Assembly (NCBI GenBank): GCA_018703155.1 | Contig: JABJGS010000056.1 | Span: 60,918-124,917 of the forward strand | Length of the DNA stretch: 64,000 nucleotides | Direction: 5' to 3' | Origin: Francisellaceae bacterium | GTDB lineage: Bacteria; Pseudomonadota; Gammaproteobacteria; UBA6186; Azoamicaceae | Part shown: positions 1-8,143 of the stretch, piece by piece | How positions within the stretch are numbered: the stretch's first letter is position 1 | How the letters are laid out: each line of letters starts with the position of its first letter | Notes under the pieces: model-generated | What the model was told of the DNA's origin: nothing | The model's input: only the letters and a program-made list of their open reading frames with translations | The model's database searches: none | Program-made: the position numbers and the translations under genes

Positions 1-1
1 A

Positions 2-1099
2 AAGCAATTTTGGGCAAGACATAAGGTTCCTTGTGTTTTAGTAACTGGTAGTTGTGGCAAAACTACTTGTACTAGTATGTTAAATGGAATTTTTTCTAAA
101 GATAGAAAAGTTTTAACTCCAATTAAAAACTATAACAACGAATATGGCTTGCCATTAACAATCTTGTCGTTAATGGAAGAGCATAATTTTGCAGTATTTG
201 AGGTTGCTAGCAGAAATCCTGGAGATCTAGAATATCTTGTGGATATTTGCACACCAGATGTTGCTCTTGTAACTAATGTTGCCCCAGTACATATTGAAAG
301 ATTTATTGATTTAGATGGTATTGCAAAAGAAAAAGCAACAGTATATAGAGCTTTAGAAAGCAAAGGAATTGCTATTGTAAATTCTGATGATGTCTATGCT
401 CCTTATTTTTTAAGTAACATAAAAAAACAAAGAGTAATTAGTTTTGGTATCGATTGCCCAGCAGATGTCACTTGTGGAAAAATAAAAATATTTAAAAATA
501 GACTTGAGTTTGTGGCACTAACACCAATAGGAGAAATATTGGTAAATGTTCCTTGTATTGGTGTGCATAATATTGTGAACATATTAGCAGTAATAGCTGT
601 GGCTATAGCCGCTGATGTAAGCATGGCATCAATAGTTTCAGGATTATCTACATTTAAATCGAAGCCACAACGTTTAAATGTAATAAATGGTGTCAACAAT
701 AGTACTGTTATCGATGATACCTATAATGCTAACCCACTTTCAATGCAAGCATCACTATCTACTTTAGATGCCATGCCTGGTGTTAAGAAAGTTTTTGTTA
801 TGGGAGATATGGCTGAGTTAGGTGAGCACAGCAAATCTATGCATATGTTAATTGGTAGTCAAGCTAAATCATTAGGGGTATCAATGTTTTTAGGATATGG
901 CAATGATACTCGCTATGCGTGTGAGGCTTTTGGTTCCTCTGGACATCACTTTAATGATAAAATGGAGTTAACCAAGGTACTATATAAAATTCTTGATAAG
1001 ACAACAGTAGTGCTAGTTAAAGGCTCCAGAAGTATGAAAATGGAGGATATTATTAAAAAAATATCCTTGAGTGAAATGACTGAAACACAAGGCAATTAA
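2..1099 (+). CDS. murF: MurF, UDP-MurNAc-tripeptide:D-Ala-D-Ala ligase (5' end outside window)
   Basis: The cytoplasmic Mur ligase adds D-Ala-D-Ala to UDP-MurNAc-tripeptide using ATP. The frame is open from the first bases of the window, so the N-terminal substrate-binding domain is missing here and the true start lies upstream; the ATG at 77 is internal because the P-loop (GSCGKTT) lies before it at about 47-67. The central ATPase domain and the C-terminal ligase domain (DDTYNANPLSM, then VMGDMAELG) are present. The P-loop has Cys where most MurF proteins have Asn. The stop codon is directly followed by the mraY start, as expected for the dcw operon. Confidence 0.95.
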   Translation, partial: KQFWARHKVPCVLVTGSCGKTTCTSMLNGIFSKDRKVLTPIKNYNNEYGLPLTILSLMEEHNFAVFEVASRNPGDLEYLVDICTPDVALVTNVAPVHIERFIDLDGIAKEKATVYRALESKGIAIVNSDDVYAPYFLSNIKKQRVISFGIDCPADVTCGKIKIFKNRLEFVALTPIGEILVNVPCIGVHNIVNILAVIAVAIAADVSMASIVSGLSTFKSKPQRLNVINGVNNSTVIDDTYNANPLSMQASLSTLDAMPGVKKVFVMGDMAELGEHSKSMHMLIGSQAKSLGVSMFLGYGNDTRYACEAFGSSGHHFNDKMELTKVLYKILDKTTVVLVKGSRSMKMEDIIKKISLSEMTETQGN

Positions 1100-2182
1100 A
1101 TGTTTTATTGGATTTTAGAGTTATTGCATGAGCACATACGCGGGCTCGGGGCATTTAACTATCTGACTTTGCGGTCGATAATGGCTGCTTTGACATCGTT
1201 AGTGGTGACTCTTATCCTTGGCCCAGTAGTGATAAGGTTGTTAACTAAGTTGCAGGTTGGACAAATGGTTCGTAAAGATGGGCCGCAATCTCACTATATT
1301 AAAGCTGGTACCCCAACCATGGGTGGGGTTCTGATTATCCTTTCTTTAACCATAAGTACAATTATTTGGGCAAGGTTAGATAATAATTATATATGGTTAG
1401 TTCTTTTTGTTTCAATTAGTTTTGGTGGTATCGGCTGGCTTGATGATTATAAAAAATTAGTGCTGAAAAATTCAAAAGGATTAGCTGCCAGGTGGAAGTA
1501 TTTATTACAGTCTATATGTAGCATTATTGTTGCAATAGTCTTGTATCGTATGGCAGAGACAAGTGTTGAAACAAGCTTGCAAATTCCTTTTATAAAAAGT
1601 TTAGTGATACCTTTGGGTGTATTTTATATTGCTCTAACGTATTTTGTAATTGTAGGTACTAGTAATGCAGTTAATTTAACTGATGGCTTAGATGGTTTAG
1701 CCATATTACCCACTGTAATGGTTGCTGCAGCTTTAGGAATTTTTGCATACATCACTGGGAATATGAAATTTTCACAATATTTGATGATGCCGTACATATC
1801 TGGTGTGGAAGAAATATCTATATATTGCGCAGCACTATTTGGTGCTGGTCTTGGATTTCTGTGGTTCAATGCATATCCAGCACAGATATTTATGGGTGAT
1901 GTTGGAGCTTTAGGATTAGGTGCAGCTCTTGGCACTGTAGCCGTTATTGTACGTCAAGAGTTAGTACTCTTTATTATGGGAGGGGTATTTGTTATTGAAA
2001 CTATATCAGTAATCTTACAAGTTGGTTCATATAAACTCACAGGTAAACGTATTTTCAAGATGGCCCCAATTCATCATCACTTTGAGTTAATTGGTTGGCC
2101 AGAGCCACGCATAATAGTTAGATTTTGGATTATAACTTTAGTGTTAACATTGGTTGGTCTGGCGACGATCAAGTTGAGATAA
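1100..2182 (+). CDS. mraY: MraY, phospho-MurNAc-pentapeptide transferase
   Basis: An integral membrane enzyme that moves phospho-MurNAc-pentapeptide to undecaprenyl phosphate to make lipid I. It has 360 residues, the same as E. coli MraY, with about ten hydrophobic segments. Family motifs are visible: the Asp pair in DDYKK (D115, D116), NLTDGLDGL at 192-200 and the MAPIHHHFE histidine motif near the C-terminus. The ATG follows the murF stop with no gap, and the stop overlaps the likely murD ATG by one base, so it is probably translationally coupled within the operon. Confidence 0.97.
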   Translation: MFYWILELLHEHIRGLGAFNYLTLRSIMAALTSLVVTLILGPVVIRLLTKLQVGQMVRKDGPQSHYIKAGTPTMGGVLIILSLTISTIIWARLDNNYIWLVLFVSISFGGIGWLDDYKKLVLKNSKGLAARWKYLLQSICSIIVAIVLYRMAETSVETSLQIPFIKSLVIPLGVFYIALTYFVIVGTSNAVNLTDGLDGLAILPTVMVAAALGIFAYITGNMKFSQYLMMPYISGVEEISIYCAALFGAGLGFLWFNAYPAQIFMGDVGALGLGAALGTVAVIVRQELVLFIMGGVFVIETISVILQVGSYKLTGKRIFKMAPIHHHFELIGWPEPRIIVRFWIITLVLTLVGLATIKLR

Positions 2183-3513
2183 TGACAATGATGAAAATTT
2201 CATTATTAGGTTTAGGTGTAACTGGCAATTCCATTTTAGATTTTCTTTGTAATCAACAACAGGCGCAAAATATATTTGTGTTTGATAGTAGAGAGAATAT
2301 TATTCTAGATGATCTTTATGCTAAATATCCAAATGTGAAATTCAATCTTGGAGTTTTTGCCAAGTTTTATGAAACAATTTTAAGTTCAGATATTGTTATT
2401 TTAAGCCCTGGCATAGATCTTCGAACTGATCTAGTTACTAAGATTAAAAACCAATGTATACCTATCTTGAGTGATATTGAAATATTCCAGCAAAATGCTA
2501 CCAAACCTATAATTGCTATAACAGGAACAAATGGTAAAAGTACAGTTACTAAGTTATGTTCTGATATGCTAAAAGAGCATGGTCTTAAAGTAGCACTGGG
2601 TGGTAATTATGGAATTCCTGCACTTTCTTTACTTGATGATGATGTAGATGTCTACATTATCGAACTATCAAGTTTTCAGTTGGATTTGCTTAATAACACT
2701 AAATTCCATGCAGGAGTGGTGTTAAATATTAGTCCGGATCATTTGGATCGATATGATGATTTTGAAGAATATAAAAATTCAAAACTACGTCTTTACGAAA
2801 TGGTTAAGCATAAAATTGTTGATAGTGATAAAGATTTTGCACAAGTAGTGTCTACAAAAACTGTTGATACATATAGTCCCAGGGATCACAAAGCTTCTGA
2901 TATTGAACTTAGCGAAATTATTCATGCATCTAAAGGGCAACATTTAGAAAATGTATTAGCTAGTATTATGTTGACTAATACTATTATTAATGTAGATACG
3001 AAACTAATAGTAAAAGCTTTACAAAATTTTTCAGGGTTGTCACATCGCTGTGAGTTAGTATCAAAATATTCTGAAAAGCTGTGGTTCAACGATTCAAAAG
3101 GCACAAATCCTGCTGCAACTATGGCTGCTATACAAGTATTTTCAGAATCTGGAGCTGAGCTGATAGTAATACTTGGTGGATTAACTAAAGGTGCCAGTTT
3201 AGAGATGCTTTGTGATTTAGTAGTAAGTAGTTGTAATCTAGCGGTTTTAATTGGCGCATCGAAAGAGAAGTTCTATAATTTATTAAAGGGTAGGGTAAAC
3301 TGTGTTTTAGCAGATTCTTTAGAAAATGCGTTAATGCAGGCAAATAATTTGAGCTGCCCAGGTGATGTTATTCTTTTTTCACCTGGAGGCGCAAGCTTTG
3401 ATATGTTTAATAATTTTGAACATAGAGGTGAGTGTTTTGTACAAGAAATAAAACGCTTGAGTGAGAGGGATAGCCAACAAAATGGTGCACAATCACAGGC
3501 CAAAAGCATTTGA
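2182..3513 (+). CDS. murD: MurD, UDP-MurNAc-L-alanine:D-glutamate ligase
   Basis: The cytoplasmic Mur ligase that adds D-Glu to UDP-MurNAc-L-Ala. The product is 443 residues with the N-terminal Rossmann-type domain (SLLGLGVTGNS), the P-loop GTNGKST at about residues 115-121, and the DSKGTNPAAT motif of the C-terminal domain. The frame is open further up to 2125, inside mraY, but the ATG at 2182 overlaps the mraY stop by one base and gives the normal MurD length; ATGs at 2188 and 2191 are also possible. It overlaps the 5' end of ftsW. Confidence 0.95.
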   Translation: MTMMKISLLGLGVTGNSILDFLCNQQQAQNIFVFDSRENIILDDLYAKYPNVKFNLGVFAKFYETILSSDIVILSPGIDLRTDLVTKIKNQCIPILSDIEIFQQNATKPIIAITGTNGKSTVTKLCSDMLKEHGLKVALGGNYGIPALSLLDDDVDVYIIELSSFQLDLLNNTKFHAGVVLNISPDHLDRYDDFEEYKNSKLRLYEMVKHKIVDSDKDFAQVVSTKTVDTYSPRDHKASDIELSEIIHASKGQHLENVLASIMLTNTIINVDTKLIVKALQNFSGLSHRCELVSKYSEKLWFNDSKGTNPAATMAAIQVFSESGAELIVILGGLTKGASLEMLCDLVVSSCNLAVLIGASKEKFYNLLKGRVNCVLADSLENALMQANNLSCPGDVILFSPGGASFDMFNNFEHRGECFVQEIKRLSERDSQQNGAQSQAKSI

Positions 3514-4612
3514 GCACATATTATTTATTTGTGTGATCACATTATTAGCTCTTGGGCTTGTTATGGTCACATCAGCATCTATTCCTATTACCCAAAGATA
3601 TTTAGTACCACCTTTATATTTTGCTATAAATCAATTTACTTATGCAATACTAGGCTTAAGCTTAATGATTGGTGTGAGTTTCATTCCAATGCAGCTTCTT
3701 TATAGATTTTCAGGCATGTTTTTGTTTGTAAGTATTGTTTTGTTAATATTGGTTTTAATTCCTGGAGTAGCCAAGACTGTAAATGGGAGTAGTCGTTGGT
3801 TAATACTGGGGCCTATATCAGTCCAAGCTTCAGAGATAGTAAAACTTGGTTCTATAATTTATCTTGGAGGTTATTTATACCGACGAGCAGATAATTTAAA
3901 TAATAATCTATTATCATTTTTCATCCCTCTGTTTTTCTTAGTGGTACTGTCCGTATTGCTATTATTAGAACCTGATTTTGGTGCAACTGTTGTTCTTGGT
4001 GCAATATTCATGGGAATGTTATTAATTGCTGGTGTGCCATGGAGTAGATTTTTATTGCTGTTTCCTGTAATTATTAGTGCCTTTGGGTCGTTAATTTATT
4101 TTTCACCATACCGTATGCAAAGGTTATTATCTTTTGTGAATCCATGGGAAAATCAATTTGACTCAGGATATCAATTAGTACAATCACTAATTGCTATTGG
4201 TCGAGGCGGTCTTTGGGGTAATGGCTTAGGTGGTAGTATTCAAAAATTATTTTATTTACCAGAGCCACATACAGATTTTATTTTTGCAGTCTTAGCCGAA
4301 GAGTTAGGCATGTTTGGAGCATTGGGGTTAATAGCTTTATTTGCCATATTATTTTTTCGAATATATAAAGTGGCTAGTGCAGCGGCAAATAATAAAGATT
4401 TTTTCTCTTCATATATTACTGTTGGGATCTTAATTTGGCTTGTAGCTCAAACTTTTATAAATATCGCTGTTAATATGGGAATGTTACCTACCAAAGGTAT
4501 CTCATTACCATTTATTAGTTTTGGAGGTAGCAATTTACTAGTTAACTGTATAGCTATAGGCGTAGTCTTACGTGTGAATTTTGAGACTAGGATGAAAATG
4601 TTGGGCGACTAA
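3482..4612 (+). CDS. ftsW: FtsW, septal peptidoglycan glycosyltransferase (SEDS family)
   Basis: A polytopic SEDS-family membrane protein that polymerises septal glycan together with FtsI. It has 376 residues and about ten membrane segments, with the family signature near the C-terminus (NMGMLPTKGISLPFISFGGS region). The frame is open from a GTG at 3461, but ATG 3482 fits better, with GAGAGGGA upstream. The start lies inside murD, a 32-base overlap. In most gammaproteobacteria murG follows directly; here the next 7.7 kb hold unrelated genes before murG appears. Confidence 0.93.
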   Translation: MVHNHRPKAFEHILFICVITLLALGLVMVTSASIPITQRYLVPPLYFAINQFTYAILGLSLMIGVSFIPMQLLYRFSGMFLFVSIVLLILVLIPGVAKTVNGSSRWLILGPISVQASEIVKLGSIIYLGGYLYRRADNLNNNLLSFFIPLFFLVVLSVLLLLEPDFGATVVLGAIFMGMLLIAGVPWSRFLLLFPVIISAFGSLIYFSPYRMQRLLSFVNPWENQFDSGYQLVQSLIAIGRGGLWGNGLGGSIQKLFYLPEPHTDFIFAVLAEELGMFGALGLIALFAILFFRIYKVASAAANNKDFFSSYITVGILIWLVAQTFINIAVNMGMLPTKGISLPFISFGGSNLLVNCIAIGVVLRVNFETRMKMLGD

Positions 4613-4699
4613 CGAGCATAAGATATTTGGTTATTTGCATTAAAGTTTTTTCATTAGCTATACTCTGGAAGTATATTTTTAAGTTTATAAGGATAAACT

Positions 4700-4963
4700 A
4701 TGAAATCAATGAAATTAGGCCTAGCGTTAGCTAGTGCAGTAGCCTTTTCATTTGCATCTGAGGCCGTTGCTGCTGATGGAAATGATGATGCTGCTGAAGA
4801 TAAAGTGAAATGTTTAGGAGGTAACTCTTGCCAAGGTCACGGACAGTGTGCAACTGATAGTCATGCTTGTGCTGGACAGAATACATGTGCAGGTATGGGA
4901 TGGGTTTATCTTTCAAAAGTAGAATGTCAAAAAATACCAGGTGCTACAGTAGCTGAAGAATAA
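4700..4963 (+). CDS. Bufferin-like (BufA2-type) secreted Cys-rich peptide
   Basis: An 87-residue precursor with a clear signal peptide (about residues 1-25, cleavage after AVA) and a short mature part with six cysteines at 38, 44, 50, 57, 63 and 76. The spacing and context (CLGGNSCQGHGQCAT, then CAGQNTCAGMGWV) resemble the BufA2 class of bufferins. Members of that family are metal-binding periplasmic peptides whose cysteines are modified by an MNIO (DUF692) enzyme. A good ribosome site (AAGGA) precedes the ATG. A DoxX gene follows, as in known bufferin operons, but no DUF692 or DUF2063 gene is present nearby. The family call is from pattern recognition only. Confidence 0.65.
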   Translation: MKSMKLGLALASAVAFSFASEAVAADGNDDAAEDKVKCLGGNSCQGHGQCATDSHACAGQNTCAGMGWVYLSKVECQKIPGATVAEE

Positions 4964-5000
4964 AAAATTCATATCAATAAGTTTAATAGGTAGGCTTAAT

Positions 5001-5525
5001 ATGCTAGGAAAATTGTGTTGTAGTGTCTTGCGGAAGTCTACCACTTTATTAAATTTTATTTCTCATATTGTGAATTTAGGGGTTAGAATTTACTTGTTTA
5101 ATGTGTTTTTCAGCTCTGCACTTACTAAAATTAAAGATTTTTCAACTACTATGTTCTTATTTGAGCATGAATATAAATCAACATGGCTACCTCTTCCTCC
5201 TTCTATAGTGAAAAATCTCGGTTGGGATATACCTATAATGCCAGTAAGTTTAGCGGCATATTCAGGAACCGCATTGGAACTATTATTGCCATTCGCATTA
5301 TTATTAGGCTTTGGAGCGCGTATACCTGCATTAGCGTTATTTATGTTTAATTACGTTGCTGCTGTTTCTTATCCGTTTCTTTGGACTAAGTCTGGATTAG
5401 TTGGATTGCAAAACCATTATTTTTGGGGTGCTTTATTATTAATGTTAATCTTTTATGGTAGTGGTAATTTATCTTGCGATACTTACTTGAAAGCTAGATT
5501 TTGCAAGAAGAAAAATATTCTCTAA
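5001..5525 (+). CDS. DoxX-family membrane protein
   Basis: A 174-residue protein with about four membrane segments and the DoxX-type layout: a first segment leading into FFSSALTKIKDF, then a GTALELLLPFALLLGFGARIP block and a C-terminal LLLMLIFYGSG segment. DoxX proteins often accompany redox or metal-stress genes, and one is part of the Caulobacter bufferin operon. It lies 37 bases after the bufferin-like gene in the same direction and 63 bases before msrB, so the three may form an operon. Its exact role here is inference. Confidence 0.75.
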   Translation: MLGKLCCSVLRKSTTLLNFISHIVNLGVRIYLFNVFFSSALTKIKDFSTTMFLFEHEYKSTWLPLPPSIVKNLGWDIPIMPVSLAAYSGTALELLLPFALLLGFGARIPALALFMFNYVAAVSYPFLWTKSGLVGLQNHYFWGALLLMLIFYGSGNLSCDTYLKARFCKKKNIL

Positions 5526-5588
5526 TGATATTTAAAATATGAATTAAAAAATTCAAATAATTTTTGATAAGTACTAGGAGATTGTTAT

Positions 5589-6065
5589 ATGTTAACAAAT
5601 AAAGTTCTCCTAATTTTTGCTGTTTTATTTGCTATAAATTGTGCTGTAGCAACTGATACTGGGGTGGTAACCATAGAAAAAATATATAAAACTAAAAATG
5701 AATGGAAGAAAATATTACCACCAGAAGTATATGAAATTACCAGAGAAAATGGTACTGAGCGTGCCTTCAGTGGTAAGTATGACAAACATTATAAAAATGG
5801 AATCTATGTTTGCAGTAATTGTGGATTGCCATTATTTTCATCTAAAACTAAATATGACTCAGGTACTGGCTGGCCAAGTTTTTACGATGTAGTTGATGAA
5901 CATAATATACTTCATAAAGAAGATAAAAGTTGGTTTACAACTAGAACAGAACTCTTATGTAATAGATGTGACGCACATTTAGGGCATGTATTTGATGACG
6001 GACCAAAGCCTTCAGGTCTTCGTTACTGCATAAATTCACTAGCACTTGAGTTTAAGCCAAGTTAA
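5589..6065 (+). CDS. msrB: Exported MsrB, methionine-R-sulfoxide reductase
   Basis: It reduces methionine-R-sulfoxide in damaged proteins. The product has 158 residues. Zinc-binding cysteine pairs are at 75/78 (CSNCG) and 124/127 (CNRC), and the catalytic cysteine is C147 in RYCINS. The N-terminus (about residues 1-21) is a hydrophobic signal sequence, so the enzyme probably acts in the periplasm. The position downstream of the bufferin-like gene and DoxX suggests a shared envelope metal or oxidative stress role. Its stop codon directly abuts the stop of the convergent gene that follows. Confidence 0.93.
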   Translation: MLTNKVLLIFAVLFAINCAVATDTGVVTIEKIYKTKNEWKKILPPEVYEITRENGTERAFSGKYDKHYKNGIYVCSNCGLPLFSSKTKYDSGTGWPSFYDVVDEHNILHKEDKSWFTTRTELLCNRCDAHLGHVFDDGPKPSGLRYCINSLALEFKPS

Positions 6066-7607
6066 TTACTGCATGTTATTGTCAGGGGTAACTCGAGCAT
6101 TATTTTGCGATGACCTTATATCAGGTTCTTTAATTTTACTCTTTTGAACTAAATCTTTTCTAAATTCAGCAATTCCTGCTTTATCTTGTTTTTCTCTACT
6201 TCTATCTATAGCACGATGATGGTTGTCTTCAGGAGCACGGTTATCCTGCTCTGTTGTCAGAACACCTAGGTCAGGAGTTATCACTTGATATCCATCCGGA
6301 AGAGAGTCTGGATGGATGCTCGCATAACCATCTGGTTCTACAGGTACATAATCAGGGTTGGGACTTGTCCTTGGGCTTTTACTAATAGTTTGATAAATAG
6401 GTCGGGTGGCCTCGTCCATTAATGGAACGGTGCTTGCTGCTGGTGATATTGGATTATAAGTGATTTCACCATCGGCATTAACAGAAGCATAACCATCTGA
6501 AGGAGGAGTTGAGAGCCTCTTATGAGGAGCTTTTGCAGCTTTGGCAGATGCATATTTAGATTTATTAGGAGGAGGAGGAGTGGGTGTGACAGACGCATAA
6601 GTAGGTTGGGAGATATTCTCATATTCAGATGGAGTTGAGAGCCTCTTATAAGTACCTTTTGCAGATTTGGCGGATGCATATTGAGATTCATTAGGAGGAG
6701 GAGTGGGTGTGACGGACACATAAGTAGGTTGTGGTGCTTTTTTTCGATCTGACTTGATGTTCATAAGACTTTTTATTTTATTCCACATAGCTTTAATTAA
6801 ACCACCCAAAAAAGTAGTTCTAGAGCGAGGAGTGGTTGCATCTTGAGAGCGTTGCGGAGTAACTCTATTGCTGTTGCTTGGAGGTGGAGTAGGGACAGTC
6901 ACATAAGTACCTTTTGCAGCTTTGGCAGATGCATATTTAGGTTCGCTTGGAGGTGGCGTAGGATTGACAGATGCATAAGTAACATTATTAGTGGTTGCAT
7001 CTTGAGAGCGTTGCGGAGTAACTCTATTGCTGTTGCTTGGAGGTGGAGTAGGGATAGTCTCATAAGTACCTTTTGCAGCTTTGGCAGATGCATATTTAGG
7101 TTCGCTTGGAGGTGGCGTAGGATTGACAGATGCATAAGTAACGTTATTAGTGGTTGCAGTAGGCAGCGCGGAATTAGTTATTGGAGAACTCAAAGCCATA
7201 TGACGCTTATTAACTCTCGGATCAGAAAAACTTTGGATGCCTTCTGGAGTCGGAGTTGGGGGCTTGGCTGTGGGGGTAATAATTGCATATGCCCCGGCTA
7301 GCTGGTTTTCGAAGTTTTCCTTGTATTTCTTGTATTTTTCTTTTAGATTATTTAACTCTATTTCAATGGATTTTAGTTTATCAATCGTTATCTTCTCATT
7401 GCTTAAATTTTTGTTGAAGCCATTAATTGGACCAAGATCTTTTTTAATTAATTCTATAAGTCTGCTATTTTCCAGAGCGGTACTTTCTTCTATATCATGC
7501 CGCTCTAGATCTTTAAGATCAGTGAGTATCTTTAATAGATGTTTATTTTCAGCCTTTAATTTTTTTATCTTCTCTTTAAGATTTTTGATTAGCTCATTTT
7601 CATTCAT
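6066..7607 (-). CDS. Repeat protein with EPxYA and Tyr-x-x-Val/Ile motifs, candidate host-directed effector
   Basis: No family is recognised. From the ATG at 7607 the product has 513 residues (the frame is open from a GTG at 7619; no strong ribosome site is visible). Residues about 1-105 are rich in Lys, Glu and Leu and look like a coiled coil. The rest is Pro/Ser/Thr-rich and probably disordered, with about 19 tyrosines in short repeated contexts: VTYASV (Y158, Y211), EPKYAS (Y172, Y225), GTYETI (Y182), GTYVTV (Y235), PTYVSV (Y296), PTYASV (Y337), DGYASV (Y373), ITYNPI (Y384), PIYQTI (Y405), DYVPV (Y420), DGYASI (Y428) and DGYQVI (Y440). EPxYA resembles EPIYA-type sites and VxYxxV resembles ITIM sites. 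There is no signal peptide. Phosphorylation in a host is inference. Confidence 0.6.
   Translation of the reverse strand: MNENELIKNLKEKIKKLKAENKHLLKILTDLKDLERHDIEESTALENSRLIELIKKDLGPINGFNKNLSNEKITIDKLKSIEIELNNLKEKYKKYKENFENQLAGAYAIITPTAKPPTPTPEGIQSFSDPRVNKRHMALSSPITNSALPTATTNNVTYASVNPTPPPSEPKYASAKAAKGTYETIPTPPPSNSNRVTPQRSQDATTNNVTYASVNPTPPPSEPKYASAKAAKGTYVTVPTPPPSNSNRVTPQRSQDATTPRSRTTFLGGLIKAMWNKIKSLMNIKSDRKKAPQPTYVSVTPTPPPNESQYASAKSAKGTYKRLSTPSEYENISQPTYASVTPTPPPPNKSKYASAKAAKAPHKRLSTPPSDGYASVNADGEITYNPISPAASTVPLMDEATRPIYQTISKSPRTSPNPDYVPVEPDGYASIHPDSLPDGYQVITPDLGVLTTEQDNRAPEDNHHRAIDRSREKQDKAGIAEFRKDLVQKSKIKEPDIRSSQNNARVTPDNNMQ
6831..7148 (-). repeat. Two tandem 159-bp repeats inside the Tyr-motif gene
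   Basis: Two adjacent direct copies (6990-7148 and 6831-6989) encode a 53-residue unit carrying VTYASV, EPKYAS and GTYxTV/I in order, followed by a PPPSNSNRV segment. The copies differ at only a few bases, and one difference turns YETI into YVTV. Weaker degenerate copies continue toward the 3' end of the gene. The near identity points to recent duplication or ongoing homogenisation. Confidence 0.9.
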
Positions 7608-7619
7608 AATGTAAACCAC

Positions 7620-8098
7620 ACTGATTTATATAATTATTTAGACAAATGGATGTGAAATTAAGTTCATTTATTCAGGGGGATACGCACTGTTTTTCGTAAC
7701 ACAATCTTGAATCTTACAAAATTTGTAAATAACAAGGAGTAGGTCGAGAGCCTAATGGCTCAAAATTGCCAACTTAATGGGTAATGCAAAATAAATTTTT
7801 TACTGGGGGCGAGGCATGTTATCAACAGATTTCATTATTTATTTTTCAAACCTTAATAGCCAAAAATAACTAATCACAACAGAAAGTATACCTTTTAATA
7901 TATTTTTATTTCAGACTTTATTCACGATTTTTTATCGATCATGCCTATTCAAGGTTGGTTCACGCAAGAATATAAGAAGGTATTCATAAATGAGTAATAA
8001 CTATCGGAAGCCGTCATCGGGGGGAGGGGATGTTTCTGTAATGTGTTGAATAAATTGAAGTTATTAATACTTCGTAATCATGTATAAATTATAATTAA
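7620..8098. other. Intergenic stretch, nothing firm
   Basis: About 480 bases between the divergently transcribed side of the Tyr-motif gene and the end of hmgA. I see no RNA gene and no conserved coding frame. A 19-codon frame starts at 7990 on the plus strand and ends at 8049; it has a Gly-run but no support as a gene. The promoter of the Tyr-motif gene must lie at the left edge of this stretch. Confidence 0.5.
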
Positions 8099-8128
8099 TT
8101 CCTAAGCATGCTGAAGCACACTTAGGAA
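8099..8128 (-). terminator. Hairpin after hmgA
   Basis: A perfect 8-bp inverted repeat (TTCCTAAG at 8099-8106 and CTTAGGAA at 8121-8128) with a 14-base loop lies 16 bases past the hmgA stop. On the minus strand it is followed by a T/A-rich run, which fits a factor-independent terminator. Confidence 0.6.
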
Positions 8129-8143
8129 CATTGAACTTTCCTG

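Noticed and set aside
6843..7301. 152-codon plus-strand frame rich in Trp and Arg
   Set aside because: It is antisense to the duplicated Tyr-motif repeats and repeats only because they do.
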